64,000 nucleotides of DNA. It comes from Melioribacteraceae bacterium. GTDB lineage: Bacteria; Bacteroidota; Ignavibacteria; Ignavibacteriales; Melioribacteraceae. A program made the position numbers and the translations under genes. This document shows, piece by piece, positions 42,055 to 50,828 of this stretch. Each line of letters opens with the position of its first letter. The stretch's first letter is position 1. The stretch is taken from contig DAOSDY010000003.1 in NCBI GenBank assembly GCA_035362835.1, positions 1 through 64,000 on the forward strand, given 5' to 3'. The notes beneath the pieces were generated by a model. That model saw nothing but the letters and a program-made list of their open reading frames with translations. It ran no database searches and was not told where the DNA came from.

Positions 42055-43020
42055 ATGAGAAAAAATCTAATTTACATATTATTAACTATTACGTTGATCT
42101 CCTGCGGCAGTAAAGACATTATAAAACGTACTGCAGTTATTATGGGAAGCGAAGTTGAGATTCAAATAAAAGGTGTTAATGAAGTAACTGCCAATAAAGC
42201 AATAACAGCTTCGTTTCAGGAAGTCAGACGCATTGATACATTGTTTTCAACATATATGACCGGAAATCCTATGTGGCTGCTTAACAATACCGATGCGGAT
42301 GAGGTTATGGTTTCTGTCGAAATGTTCAGTATGTTGAAGAAGTGTGACAGCATCTGGAAAATGACTGAAGGTGCTTTCGATCCGGCAATCGGTAACCTAA
42401 TCGATTTGACCGGATTTGAAAAAGGATCTCCGCAACTGCCGGATGAAAGTCAAGTTAAAGAAGTATTGTCAAGGATCGGCTGGAAAAATATTGAACTAAA
42501 GGGAGAGAATGTTATAGTAAAACCGAAAGAACTTAAAATCAGTTTCAATGCGATAGTTCCCGGTTATGCAGCAGATAGAATTGCAAATATTCTCTCTAAC
42601 TTCGGCATAAAAGAATATCTGATTAATGTTGGTGGTGAGGTCTTTGCAAGAGGAGAAAATTGGAAAATTGGGATACAGCATCCGCGTCGACAGAATGAAC
42701 TGATCGGCACTATTAAGATAAATGGAATGGGAGTCTCAACATCTGGAGATTATGAGCAGTATATTAAGATGGAAGGAAAACGGTATTCGCATCTTCTCGA
42801 TCCTCGGACGGGATACCCTGCAAACCTGTGCGAATCTGTTACTATTATTTCTAAAGAGACATCGCTTGCCGATGCCCTTTCAACCGGAGTCTTTATTCTC
42901 GGCCCTGTTAAAGGAATTGAACTGATTGAACGACTCGAAAATGTGGAAGGCCTTATTGTAGATTCAACAGGAACAATTTATAAGTCATCTGGTTTCGAAA
43001 AATTTTTATCGGGGAAATAG
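42055..43020 (+). CDS. apbE: FAD:protein FMN transferase
   Basis: ApbE transfers FMN from FAD to Thr in the S/TGAT-type motif of flavoproteins; here RnfD and RnfG are the obvious targets. The 321-residue protein has a lipoprotein signal (LITLISC, lipid-modified Cys near 17). Family motifs are RIDTLFSTY, GAFDPAIGNLID, YLINVGGEVFARG, MGVSTSGDYEQY, YSHLLDPRTGYPA and a late SLADALSTGVFILG. It is placed between rnfA and rnfB and its TAG is directly followed by the rnfB ATG. Confidence 0.95.
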   Translation: MRKNLIYILLTITLISCGSKDIIKRTAVIMGSEVEIQIKGVNEVTANKAITASFQEVRRIDTLFSTYMTGNPMWLLNNTDADEVMVSVEMFSMLKKCDSIWKMTEGAFDPAIGNLIDLTGFEKGSPQLPDESQVKEVLSRIGWKNIELKGENVIVKPKELKISFNAIVPGYAADRIANILSNFGIKEYLINVGGEVFARGENWKIGIQHPRRQNELIGTIKINGMGVSTSGDYEQYIKMEGKRYSHLLDPRTGYPANLCESVTIISKETSLADALSTGVFILGPVKGIELIERLENVEGLIVDSTGTIYKSSGFEKFLSGK

Positions 43021-43839
43021 ATGGAACTGACACTGATAATTGCAATCGCCACAATGGGCGGATTAGGATTCATATTTGCGGGCGGACTCGCCTTTGCCGA
43101 TAGAAAGCTGCGCGTTGAAGAGAATCCACTAATCTCAAAAGTAAATGAGTTATTACCGAATGCAAATTGCGGCGGCTGCGGAAGTGCAGGCTGTTACGAC
43201 TTTGCTGTTAAAGTAGTAGAAGGTAAAGCACTTCCTACCGGGTGTCCTGTTGGTGGAGAAGAAACGGCAAGGTCAATTGCTGAAGTACTTGGTATAGAAT
43301 CAGGCGCCACTGTTAAAATGGTTCCGAGAATATTGTGCCGTGGCGGCAATAGCGAAGCGGTAAAAAAGATGACAACTTATTACGGACCGTTAAGCTGCAA
43401 GGCAATGGCTATTGTTTCGGGTGGCGATAAACTCTGTTTCTACGGTTGTCTCGGAGGCGGCGATTGTGTTGAAGCGTGTCCTTTCGGCGCGATGATTATG
43501 AATGAAAACGGGATTCCGGAAGTGATTGAAGAATTGTGTACCGGCTGTGGTATTTGTGTTAAAGCCTGTCCGAGGAATATTATTGAGATGCATCCTGCAG
43601 ATAGGAATGTTTTCGTCTTCTGTAAAAATCAGGATGATCCAAAAAGATCTAAAGAAGTCTGTTCTGTAGCATGTATTGGATGCGGCATCTGCGCAAGGAA
43701 ATCCGACGGAGGCATTGAAATGTTTAACAATCTTGGGATAATAAATTACGATAAACTCGATTCTTCTAAAATTCCGTTTGAAAAATGCAGCACCGGCGCA
43801 ATTAGAAAAATTGGTGACAGGGAAATAACGGTTAACTGA
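43021..43839 (+). CDS. rnfB: Rnf complex subunit B (ferredoxin-type, multi iron-sulfur)
   Basis: This 272-residue subunit takes electrons from ferredoxin. It has an N-terminal membrane helix (about 4-24), then a 4Fe-4S domain with NANCGGCGSAGCYDFA (about 48-63) and a downstream GCP. Ferredoxin-type motifs follow: CLGGGDCVEACPFGAM, CTGCGICVKACPRNII and a further CSVACIGCGICARK. That set can hold several clusters, as in acetogen-type RnfB. It immediately follows apbE and overlaps the RseC-like gene by one base. Confidence 0.94.
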   Translation: MELTLIIAIATMGGLGFIFAGGLAFADRKLRVEENPLISKVNELLPNANCGGCGSAGCYDFAVKVVEGKALPTGCPVGGEETARSIAEVLGIESGATVKMVPRILCRGGNSEAVKKMTTYYGPLSCKAMAIVSGGDKLCFYGCLGGGDCVEACPFGAMIMNENGIPEVIEELCTGCGICVKACPRNIIEMHPADRNVFVFCKNQDDPKRSKEVCSVACIGCGICARKSDGGIEMFNNLGIINYDKLDSSKIPFEKCSTGAIRKIGDREITVN

Positions 43840-44273
43840 TGGTTGAAGAAGTTATTGTCGAAAATGCGGTTGTACTTTCCGTCCATGACCGGATCGCGGA
43901 GGTCTCCGTAATTCCGGATAAAAAATGCGAGGAATGTTCTGCTAAAATTATTTGTAAACCGGATAATGGCAGAAATATTGTTAGAGTAGATAATCTGGCG
44001 GGTGCCGTTGCGGGCGATAATGTAAAAATAGAGATTAAAGGTAATACAGTTTTATTTGCTTCATTCCTGCTCTACGGAATTCCGTTGCTGATATTAATTG
44101 CCGGTATTTTCTCAGGCTTATCAATATTTTCGGGTAATGATTCGGCTGAAATCTACTCGGTTCTTTTCGGTATCGGTCTTATGATAATTTATTTTTTTCT
44201 ATCCTATTCACTAAATAAAAGACACCGGCAGGAGATCCTTCCGAAAATTGTTTTTATTGAAAGAATTCACTAA
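43839..44273 (+). CDS. RseC/MucC-family membrane protein
   Basis: This 144-residue protein has a soluble N-terminal region with Cys residues in KKCEECSAKIICKP (about 28-41) and two membrane helices (about 70-90, 100-122). It matches the RseC/MucC family, which occurs with Rnf complexes in many bacteria and with the SoxR-reducing Rsx system in E. coli. It is the last gene of the rnf operon, overlapping rnfB by one base. It may assist reduction or assembly of the complex; function in non-enteric bacteria is not established. Confidence 0.85.
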   Translation: MVEEVIVENAVVLSVHDRIAEVSVIPDKKCEECSAKIICKPDNGRNIVRVDNLAGAVAGDNVKIEIKGNTVLFASFLLYGIPLLILIAGIFSGLSIFSGNDSAEIYSVLFGIGLMIIYFFLSYSLNKRHRQEILPKIVFIERIH

Positions 44274-44338
44274 ATATTTACAGTAAAAACTAACTTCACT
44301 GTTTCCGGCGTTAAATTATTTTAAAGAAAGGCTTTTAT

Positions 44339-45397
44339 TTGAACCATAGTGAAAAGAAATTAATGATCTACGGTGCCAACGGTTACTCCGCACAGTTGAT
44401 CATAGAAGAATTATTAAAGAGAGGAATTAAACCGGTCCTCTCAGGAAGAAACCGGGAAGCTGTCTCTTCAATTGCACAGAAGTATTCGTGTGAGTTCAGA
44501 ATTTTCGATCTTACTGGGGAGACAGAATCTTATCAATCTCTGAATGATATCAATACAGTATTAAACTGTGCAGGTCCTTTCAAATATACCGCAAAAGATC
44601 TGATCGATTATTGTCTGGAAACCTCAACAAATTATATTGATATAACCGGTGAAATACCTGTCTTTGCTTATGCGTTCGGCAATAACCGGAAAGCCGTTGA
44701 AAAAGGGATTGTGATTTTACCCGGTGCCGGATTCGATATAATACCTTCCGATTGCCTTGCCCGGAAATTGAGTGAAAAACTCCCCGATGCAACAAACCTT
44801 AAACTCGGATTCTCGAATAAAAAAGGAAGAATATCCCGGGGTACATTACTTACAACTCTGGAATTCATCAGCGGTAAAGGAAAAATCAGGAAGGAAGAAA
44901 AATTAATCGATTCTCCGGTAGGGGAGTACATTATCAGAATTAAACGTAATAAATTTTCGTTTTACGGTCTCTCAATTCCATGGGGCGATGTGTTCACTTC
45001 TTTTTATTCTACCGGTATACCTGATGCAGAAGTCTACCTGGGTTTACCCCGGCCATTATTTTATATCCGCCCGGCTCTGCTCTTATTCCTGAAACTCTTT
45101 AAACTAAATTTTGTAAAGAAACTTGCGGCGGATTACATTAGCAGAAACATTACCGGTCCGGATTTTAATAGAAGAAAACTAACAGAAACTTATATCTGGG
45201 GACGCGTTCAGAATAATACAGGCCGGATGGAGGAAGAAGTATATAGAATTATGGAAGGTTATGATTTAACTGCGCGCGGCGCAGCAGAATGTGCAGTAAG
45301 AATTATGGAGGGAAATGTTAAACCCGGGACTCACACACCATCAACGGCGTTTGGCAGTAATTTTCTGGATCTATTCGTGCTTGAAAAAATTATTTAG
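44339..45397 (+). CDS. Saccharopine-dehydrogenase-like oxidoreductase
   Basis: This 352-residue protein opens with a Rossmann motif, LMIYGANGYSAQLIIEELLKRG (about 9-30), and LSGRNREAVSSIA, then NCAGPFKYTAKDLIDYC and ITGEIPVF. This pattern marks the saccharopine dehydrogenase-like/trans-acting enoyl reductase group, not true lysine-pathway enzymes. The middle (about 220-250) has a hydrophobic stretch. Start is TTG at 44339 with AAAGAAAGG just upstream; the ATG at residue 8 would cut into the nucleotide-binding motif. The gene stands after the rnf operon with a 65-base gap. Substrate unknown; members are often lipid- or polyketide-related. Confidence 0.8.
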   Translation: MNHSEKKLMIYGANGYSAQLIIEELLKRGIKPVLSGRNREAVSSIAQKYSCEFRIFDLTGETESYQSLNDINTVLNCAGPFKYTAKDLIDYCLETSTNYIDITGEIPVFAYAFGNNRKAVEKGIVILPGAGFDIIPSDCLARKLSEKLPDATNLKLGFSNKKGRISRGTLLTTLEFISGKGKIRKEEKLIDSPVGEYIIRIKRNKFSFYGLSIPWGDVFTSFYSTGIPDAEVYLGLPRPLFYIRPALLLFLKLFKLNFVKKLAADYISRNITGPDFNRRKLTETYIWGRVQNNTGRMEEEVYRIMEGYDLTARGAAECAVRIMEGNVKPGTHTPSTAFGSNFLDLFVLEKII

Positions 45398-45403
45398 CGA
45401 TTT

Positions 45404-46663
45404 TCAATTTCCGCCCAGCTCACCGTTCAGGTAATTCCGTTCGCTTTTTATTCTCCCGTCGATTGTATATGAGATTGCTTTACCGTTTATCAGGTTGTTC
45501 TTATAAACATAAAAATCAGAAACATTTCCGTTTTCAAAAAAATATTTTGTAATTCCCTCTCTCAATCCGTTGCTGTATTTTTCTTCAGAGCGGATCCTTC
45601 CGTTTCTGAAATAAGTGATTACGGTACCGTCAACTTTATTAATTTTATAAATAACTTCTGATTTTAATTCGCCGCTTAAGTAATATTTTTTTGCAGGACC
45701 GTCACGCAGGTCGTTAACATAATTAATTTCTGCGATCTTAATTCCGTCTACATTGTACTCGTGGGCAAGTCCATTCTTCATTCCACCGATAAAAAATGCC
45801 GTCTCCTTAAGGTTTCCGTTATCATAATAGGAGCGGGCTTCCTTTTCAATTTTTCCGTTTTCGTAAAAAAGATCCGATTTCAAGGTTCCATTCGAATAGA
45901 AATGGCGAACTTTGCCGTTGAGTCTTCCCTCCCGGAAATTCAGTTCCGACCGGATTGTACCTTCGTCGTAATACTCGGTAAAGCTTTCTTCAATCTTATC
46001 AAATTTTCCGCCTATCCCGAATCTTTCTCTTTTAACTATTTGTCCCATATCATAGGTATCGACAACCTGAATAGAGCCGTCGGGGTAATAGAAGTACGAG
46101 GTTCCGTCGAGAAGATCATTCTTATAATTAGCTTCTAAAGCAACCGCGCCGAAATCGTAATAGACCCTGCTTTTGCCTTCGAGTTTGTCGTCCACATAAT
46201 ATCTTTCCACTTCGATACTACCGTTTTCAAAATAGATTTTCGAAAGGCCGTTAAGCCTTCCATTCTTATAATTCCAGATTGCCTGTAGTGCGCCCGACTT
46301 ATAATAAGTTTTATTAAATCCCTCTTGAAGATCATTCACGTAATTCGGTTCTGCCCATAGTTCACCTGTTTCGTAGAACCATTTTGATAAACCTTCCAGT
46401 TTACCATTGGTATAGTTCCACTCCATACTTTTTGTACCGTCATTAAAATACCAGGTTGATATGCCTATCTCTTTGCCATCCTCAAAAATCCATTCTTTCC
46501 AAAGTTTTCCGTTTTCATGATATTCTTTATAGATGCCGTTTTTGATTCCGTTCTCGTAGTAACCTTCCGATTTCAACTTCCCGTTGGGGTAGAATTCTCT
46601 TTTAATCTCCTGAGCATTGAGAATTAATGAAAGGAAAAAGCATATGATAAAATAAATTTTCAC
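45404..46663 (-). CDS. Exported MORN_2-repeat protein (YwqK-like)
   Basis: This 419-residue protein has a signal peptide (MKIYFIICFFLSLILNA, about 1-17) and then about 16 tandem repeats of roughly 24 residues. Each has the pattern Y/F-x-N-G-x-L/I-x-x-E-x-x-Y-x-N-G-x-x-x-G, for instance YENGIKNG, YKNGRLNG and YLNGELGG. Repeat 8 carries an insertion of about 13 residues (near 205-220) that breaks the array. MORN_2 repeats occur in proteins annotated as YwqK-type antitoxins, but here no toxin partner is adjacent and the protein is exported, so that name would mislead. Probably an envelope or surface scaffold; function unknown. Confidence 0.83.
   Translation of the reverse strand: MKIYFIICFFLSLILNAQEIKREFYPNGKLKSEGYYENGIKNGIYKEYHENGKLWKEWIFEDGKEIGISTWYFNDGTKSMEWNYTNGKLEGLSKWFYETGELWAEPNYVNDLQEGFNKTYYKSGALQAIWNYKNGRLNGLSKIYFENGSIEVERYYVDDKLEGKSRVYYDFGAVALEANYKNDLLDGTSYFYYPDGSIQVVDTYDMGQIVKRERFGIGGKFDKIEESFTEYYDEGTIRSELNFREGRLNGKVRHFYSNGTLKSDLFYENGKIEKEARSYYDNGNLKETAFFIGGMKNGLAHEYNVDGIKIAEINYVNDLRDGPAKKYYLSGELKSEVIYKINKVDGTVITYFRNGRIRSEEKYSNGLREGITKYFFENGNVSDFYVYKNNLINGKAISYTIDGRIKSERNYLNGELGGN
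45407..46606 (-). repeat. Tandem 72-bp coding repeats (16 MORN_2 units)
   Basis: The DNA of this gene repeats with a period of about 72 bases because the protein repeats every 24 residues. Units are diverged at the amino-acid level (about a third of positions fixed), so recent unequal crossing-over is not evident. One unit is interrupted by about 40 bases near the middle. Confidence 0.75.
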
Positions 46664-46734
46664 CGGTCAGTTTTTTTTGAAAGTTAAGTTATGAAAAAGA
46701 ATCGAAGTGTGTAAGGTATTTTAGGGTCATGGGG

Positions 46735-46760
46735 AAAAAATGCCCGGCAAATGCCGGGCT
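46735..46760 (-). terminator. Terminator of the terC gene
   Basis: GCCCGGC-AAAT-GCCGGGC forms a perfect seven-bp GC-rich stem with a four-base loop at 46742-46759. Read on the minus strand it is followed by ATTTTTT. It lies 13 bases past the TerC stop. Confidence 0.85.
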
Positions 46761-46772
46761 CATTTTAAATTA

Positions 46773-47783
46773 TTAAGTTTTTTCTTTAGTTACGATAAGT
46801 GAGATTATAATTGAAAGAGATAATATTCCGATGATTATTCCGAGCGACCAGCTGATCGGGAATTTGCCGCCGAAGGCTTCGTTCAACCAGGCCATTTTCA
46901 ATCCAACAAAAATCAGTACCAGCCCCAGTCCATATTTAAGATATTTGAATTTATTTACGACTCCTGCCAAAAGGAAATAAAGAGCACGAAGACCTAGTAT
47001 TGCGAAAATGTTCGAAGTAAATACAATCAATGGTTCTTTTGTGATTGCAAAGATTGCCGGGACAGAATCTACAGCAAAGATTATATCGGTCAACTCGACG
47101 AATACAAGGCAGATTAAAAGCGGTGTGGCATATAAAACTCCGTTCTGACGGATGAAAAACTTCTGTCCTTCGATCGATGGTGTAACCGGGAGGAATTTCT
47201 TGAGCAGTTTAATTACAGGATTCTTATCCGGGTTGATCTCTTTTTCAGGTGCGAACAGAATTTTTATACCTGTAAGTATCAGGAAAATGCCGAATATAAT
47301 TATGATATAATGATACTGAAGCAGGACCGAGCCGAGAGAAATAAAAATGATTCTGAAAATGAGTGCTCCAAGAATTCCGTAAAAAAGAATCCTGTGCTGG
47401 TACTTTGCCGGGATAGTAAAAAATGTAAATACAACCACGAAAACAAAGATGTTATCTACAGACAAGGATTTCTCGATAATATAACCGGTCAGGAACTCGA
47501 GAGCCGATTGCCTTGCAGCCGCCTCGGGTATGAATCCGGGAATCGACGCATATTCCGGTTGTGTGGTGAACTTCCATTCGGCATAAAAATAGAATCCTGC
47601 GTTAAATATAAGTGCAAGCATTATCCAGACAACGGACCATGTTGCAGCTTCTTTGAAAGAAACTTCGTGAGCCTCTCTGTGAAATACTCCCAGGTCGAGT
47701 GCTAACACTAGTAAAACGAATATTGTAAATCCAACATAGACTCCCCAATACTCAGAAAAAGGGAATAAGATTACATTTTCCAT
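46773..47783 (-). CDS. TerC family membrane protein (Alx/YkoY-like, probable Mn exporter)
   Basis: This 336-residue protein has nine predicted membrane helices. Conserved motifs are LALDLGVFHREAHEVSFKEA (27-46), LSVDNIFVFVVVFTFF (about 110-125, with the Asp and Asn of the metal pathway) and VELTDIIFAVDSVPAIFAIT (about 227-246). TerC proteins were first tied to tellurite resistance and now to manganese export. Length fits the Alx branch. It is monocistronic with its own terminator. I found no yybP-ykoY riboswitch in the short upstream gap. Confidence 0.9.
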   Translation of the reverse strand: MENVILFPFSEYWGVYVGFTIFVLLVLALDLGVFHREAHEVSFKEAATWSVVWIMLALIFNAGFYFYAEWKFTTQPEYASIPGFIPEAAARQSALEFLTGYIIEKSLSVDNIFVFVVVFTFFTIPAKYQHRILFYGILGALIFRIIFISLGSVLLQYHYIIIIFGIFLILTGIKILFAPEKEINPDKNPVIKLLKKFLPVTPSIEGQKFFIRQNGVLYATPLLICLVFVELTDIIFAVDSVPAIFAITKEPLIVFTSNIFAILGLRALYFLLAGVVNKFKYLKYGLGLVLIFVGLKMAWLNEAFGGKFPISWSLGIIIGILSLSIIISLIVTKEKT

Positions 47784-47881
47784 TCAACTCCTTTGATTTA
47801 ATTACCAACAAATAAATGCAAAAATTGATTAAGAAGTTTCATTTTGAAAAGAAAAAAATAGAATTATAATGAACCAATGTT

Positions 47882-47889
47882 TAATTTTG
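47882..47889 (+). promoter_or_regulatory. TAnnTTTG promoter -7 element for the hot-dog thioesterase
   Basis: TAATTTTG ends 18 bases before the ATG at 47908. It lies inside the longer open frame that would start at 47869, which argues for the later start. Confidence 0.45.
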
Positions 47890-47907
47890 TATCAAAAACA
47901 GGATACT

Positions 47908-48312
47908 ATGTTTAATACCGAATGCAAAGTCAATTTCTTTGATGCAGATCCTGCGGGAATCATTTTTTATGCAAGCCTCTTTAAGTTTTCCCATGCCGCT
48001 TATGAAGATATATTAAAGAGTCTGAAAACGGAAAGAGACTATTTTTTCGACAGTGAATTGGTTCTGCCCATCGTTCATGCTGAAGCTGATTATCTTAAAC
48101 CGATTAAAGCAGGCGATATTCTTGACGTTAATGTTCACGTATCGCGTTTGTTAAAATCCTCATTTGAACTCACTTACACTTTTGAATTGCCGGATCGTTC
48201 TATTGCCGCAATAGCAAAAACTGTGCATGTTGCGGTATCCAAGAATTCATTTACAAAAGCTTATTTACCCGAAGATCTCTATTCAGGACTTAGTAAACAC
48301 TCAGCCGGATGA
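47908..48312 (+). CDS. Hot-dog fold acyl-CoA thioesterase, probable DHNA-CoA thioesterase
   Basis: This 134-residue protein (from ATG 47908) has the YbgC/4-hydroxybenzoyl-CoA thioesterase motif VNFFDADPAGIIFYASLFKF (7-26, catalytic Asp in DADPAG) and VHAEADYLKPIKAGD. An in-frame start at 47869 would add 13 residues; AGGA at 47900-47903 and the promoter element at 47882-47889 favour 47908. Its 3' end overlaps menE by 12 bases on the opposite strand. Menaquinone synthesis needs a thioesterase to release 1,4-dihydroxy-2-naphthoate from MenB's product, and no other is seen in the men cluster. The role is inferred from that placement. Confidence 0.8.
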   Translation: MFNTECKVNFFDADPAGIIFYASLFKFSHAAYEDILKSLKTERDYFFDSELVLPIVHAEADYLKPIKAGDILDVNVHVSRLLKSSFELTYTFELPDRSIAAIAKTVHVAVSKNSFTKAYLPEDLYSGLSKHSAG

Positions 48313-49764
48313 TCGATTTAATTTATCCCTCTCAACCTTACCAATCTCGTTTCGCGGTATCTTATCTACCAAATAGATTCTTTTTGGCACCTTGAATGAT
48401 GCCATCATATTTTTTAATTGACTGCGAATCTCTTCGCTTGTTGTTTTTTTGTTTGTTACTACAGCCGCACAAATTATATCGCCCCAGGCCGGATCCTTTT
48501 CAGAATAAACGAATGCGTCTATAACAGATGGTAACTGAATAATAAACTGTTCAACCTCTTTAGTATTTACATTCTCGCCGCCGGTTATTATAACATCGTC
48601 TTTTCTCGGTCCGACAAATAAAAATCCTTTACCGTCAGTAAATCCGTAATCCCCTGTGTGATAATAACTATCAATTTTCTTTTTACCTGTTTCCTCAGGA
48701 TTATTATAGTATTCCTTAAAGATCGAGCCGCACTTAATTAGTATTTCTCCCGACTGACCCTCTGGGCATTCATTTCCGCCGGCATCAATTATCTTAATTT
48801 TATTATTCCCGACCGGTCTTCCGGCCGAATCCGACTTATCGATGAATTGCTCTGTTGAAAGAGCACAGACCATCGAACATGTTTCGGTTGATCCGTAAAC
48901 TTTAATTACCGGAAAGCCATTTATCAATGCCTCACGGCAAAGATTTGTATCGAGAGGACCGCCGCCGAGATAGACGCATTTAAGTTTTTTGTTCGGACTA
49001 ACCCGTTTGTCTAATAACTGCTTGAGTGTTGTGGAAACAAGTGAGATGTGTGTCGGATTATAGAATGTCAGGGCTTCGGATATTCCCGAGAAATTTATTG
49101 ATTCCGGAATAACCACTGCTGATCCAGCCAACAGAGACCGGATTAGAATCATGAAACCGCCGATATGGTAGAAGGGGAGTGACGCCAGCCAGAGATCATC
49201 CCTGGTAAGACCGGAAAATGAATCTGTAGTTAAAACACTTTCATATAGACTTTTGAAAGTATGAACCACAGCTTTCGGTTTTCCGGTACTGCCGGATGTA
49301 AAAAGTATTAGGGAGTTGTTATTGATATCGAAAATGGAATTAGTTTCTAGATTGGATTCACCCAGGTCATTGAAATCATTTCCGTCAACATCAATTACAT
49401 TAATCCCGTTTCCGGATCTTCTATCAATTCCTTTTAAATCGGTTATTAAAAATCTGCTTTTAAGGAAATTGAGCGCGCTGAAATTCTCCCCGACTGAATT
49501 TCGTGAATTCAACGGAACGGGGAGAGCTCCAATAAACCAGAGTGCGTTGATTATCTTCACAAATTTTTTGGAATGACCGAGTAAAATTCCTACCGGTTCC
49601 CCCTCTTCAATTTTATTTAACTTTAGAATTGCAGCAATACGGCAAGATTGCTTTAGCAGTTCGGAATATGAAATCACATTTCCTTCACAAATTAAAGCTG
49701 GCGACCCACCGTATAATTCAGCCTGATTTTTCAGCCAGTGATTTTCCCCGGGAATTTTTATCAT
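48301..49764 (-). CDS. menE: o-Succinylbenzoate-CoA ligase
   Basis: This 487-residue AMP-forming acyl-CoA synthetase activates o-succinylbenzoate with CoA for menaquinone. Motifs are ILFTSGSTGKPKAVVHT (about 153-169), LPFYHIGGF, VYGSTET (about 290), YHTGDYG and the C-terminal Lys in RNEIGKVERDKL. Length fits MenE. It is the last gene of the menFDHBACE run and overlaps menC by four bases. On sequence alone it could be another acyl-CoA synthetase, but the operon makes MenE clear. Confidence 0.93.
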   Translation of the reverse strand: MIKIPGENHWLKNQAELYGGSPALICEGNVISYSELLKQSCRIAAILKLNKIEEGEPVGILLGHSKKFVKIINALWFIGALPVPLNSRNSVGENFSALNFLKSRFLITDLKGIDRRSGNGINVIDVDGNDFNDLGESNLETNSIFDINNNSLILFTSGSTGKPKAVVHTFKSLYESVLTTDSFSGLTRDDLWLASLPFYHIGGFMILIRSLLAGSAVVIPESINFSGISEALTFYNPTHISLVSTTLKQLLDKRVSPNKKLKCVYLGGGPLDTNLCREALINGFPVIKVYGSTETCSMVCALSTEQFIDKSDSAGRPVGNNKIKIIDAGGNECPEGQSGEILIKCGSIFKEYYNNPEETGKKKIDSYYHTGDYGFTDGKGFLFVGPRKDDVIITGGENVNTKEVEQFIIQLPSVIDAFVYSEKDPAWGDIICAAVVTNKKTTSEEIRSQLKNMMASFKVPKRIYLVDKIPRNEIGKVERDKLNRSSG

Positions 49765-50828
49765 TGCAAAACCTTGAAATATGGGGGATATGTATCACGA
49801 TCAAATTTAATTGAACCGTGATCAACCGGATAATATTCCGGCAGAATACTCTTCTCTATGAAATCTGAGGTTGAAAGTCCGTGCGCGTGACTGTGATGAA
49901 CAATAGATGAAAGAAAAATAAGCATGCTTCTTCCGATTGTTGTTTCGAAAGATGAAGAGATGATCACGTTAATATTCTTTTCCTCTGCGAATTTAATCTC
50001 GTCAATCAGTTTAAAAATTGAACCGGTGATCATCGGTTTTACAACAACAAAATTGAAGTGTCCAAGCTCTAAAACATTTCTTAATTCATCGAAAGTTTTT
50101 ATAGGCGAGTCGGGCGCAACAGGAACATTTACAGCTTTTGAGACTTTCAGCATGCATTCGAAATGACTGCACGGATCTTCTACGTACTGAATATTATAAT
50201 CGCTCAGCTTTTTGAGATTTTCGTACGCAGTGTCGGGATCCCACGATCCGTTTGCATCGAGCCGGAGAACCGGATTCCCGGGAACCTCTTTTCTAATAAA
50301 TTCGATAATGCGTTGATCGTCGCTGAAATCGGGTCGTCCGACTTTTATCTTGATAGTTTTATAGCCCGACTTTAACAATTCTTTAGATTGCCTAATTACT
50401 TTTTCATAGTCTCCAAGATCGACAAGCGCGTTAACAGGAACTAAGTAATTCGACTTTCTGAGGAAAACGGACTGAATTGTTTCTCGTTGTACGGAGAATA
50501 AATAATTTAACAATGCCTGTTCAAATCCGAATCGGACAGAGGGGACAACCGGCTTATCATAAATTGAATCAATCTGTTTATAAAAATCATCATCGATTTG
50601 CCGCTCTTGAAAAGAATCGATAATAAAACGAATATCCCTTTCGGCTTCCTCAAGTGTTTCGCTGCTTAAGCCCGGCAACGGCGAAACTTCGCCTGTAAAT
50701 TGATTACCGTCTTTATTTTCAACAATTAAATAAAAACCTTTTCGTTCCTTAATTATTATCCCAGCCGAGGAGAAAGGTTTTTTAAATCCGGTCTTGAATG
50801 GAGCGTATTTAATTTTTTTAAGGATCAT
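49761..50828 (-). CDS. menC: o-Succinylbenzoate synthase
   Basis: This 355-residue enolase-superfamily enzyme dehydrates SHCHC to o-succinylbenzoate. The Lys pair lies in KTIKIKVGRPDF (about 157-168), metal ligands in RLDANGSWD and YVEDPCSHF, and later APDSPIKTFDE and VVKPMITGS. These are the MenC-type active-site residues. It overlaps menE and menA by four bases each, so the genes are translationally coupled. Confidence 0.93.
   Translation of the reverse strand: MILKKIKYAPFKTGFKKPFSSAGIIIKERKGFYLIVENKDGNQFTGEVSPLPGLSSETLEEAERDIRFIIDSFQERQIDDDFYKQIDSIYDKPVVPSVRFGFEQALLNYLFSVQRETIQSVFLRKSNYLVPVNALVDLGDYEKVIRQSKELLKSGYKTIKIKVGRPDFSDDQRIIEFIRKEVPGNPVLRLDANGSWDPDTAYENLKKLSDYNIQYVEDPCSHFECMLKVSKAVNVPVAPDSPIKTFDELRNVLELGHFNFVVVKPMITGSIFKLIDEIKFAEEKNINVIISSSFETTIGRSMLIFLSSIVHHSHAHGLSTSDFIEKSILPEYYPVDHGSIKFDRDTYPPYFKVLQ

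Noticed and set aside
47784..47868. yybP-ykoY manganese riboswitch before terC
   Set aside because: The upstream gap is too short and AT-rich; no conserved loops of this class are present.
47869..47907. Longer start for the hot-dog thioesterase
   Set aside because: The family begins a few residues before the catalytic DADPAG motif, and a promoter-like TAATTTTG lies within this extension.
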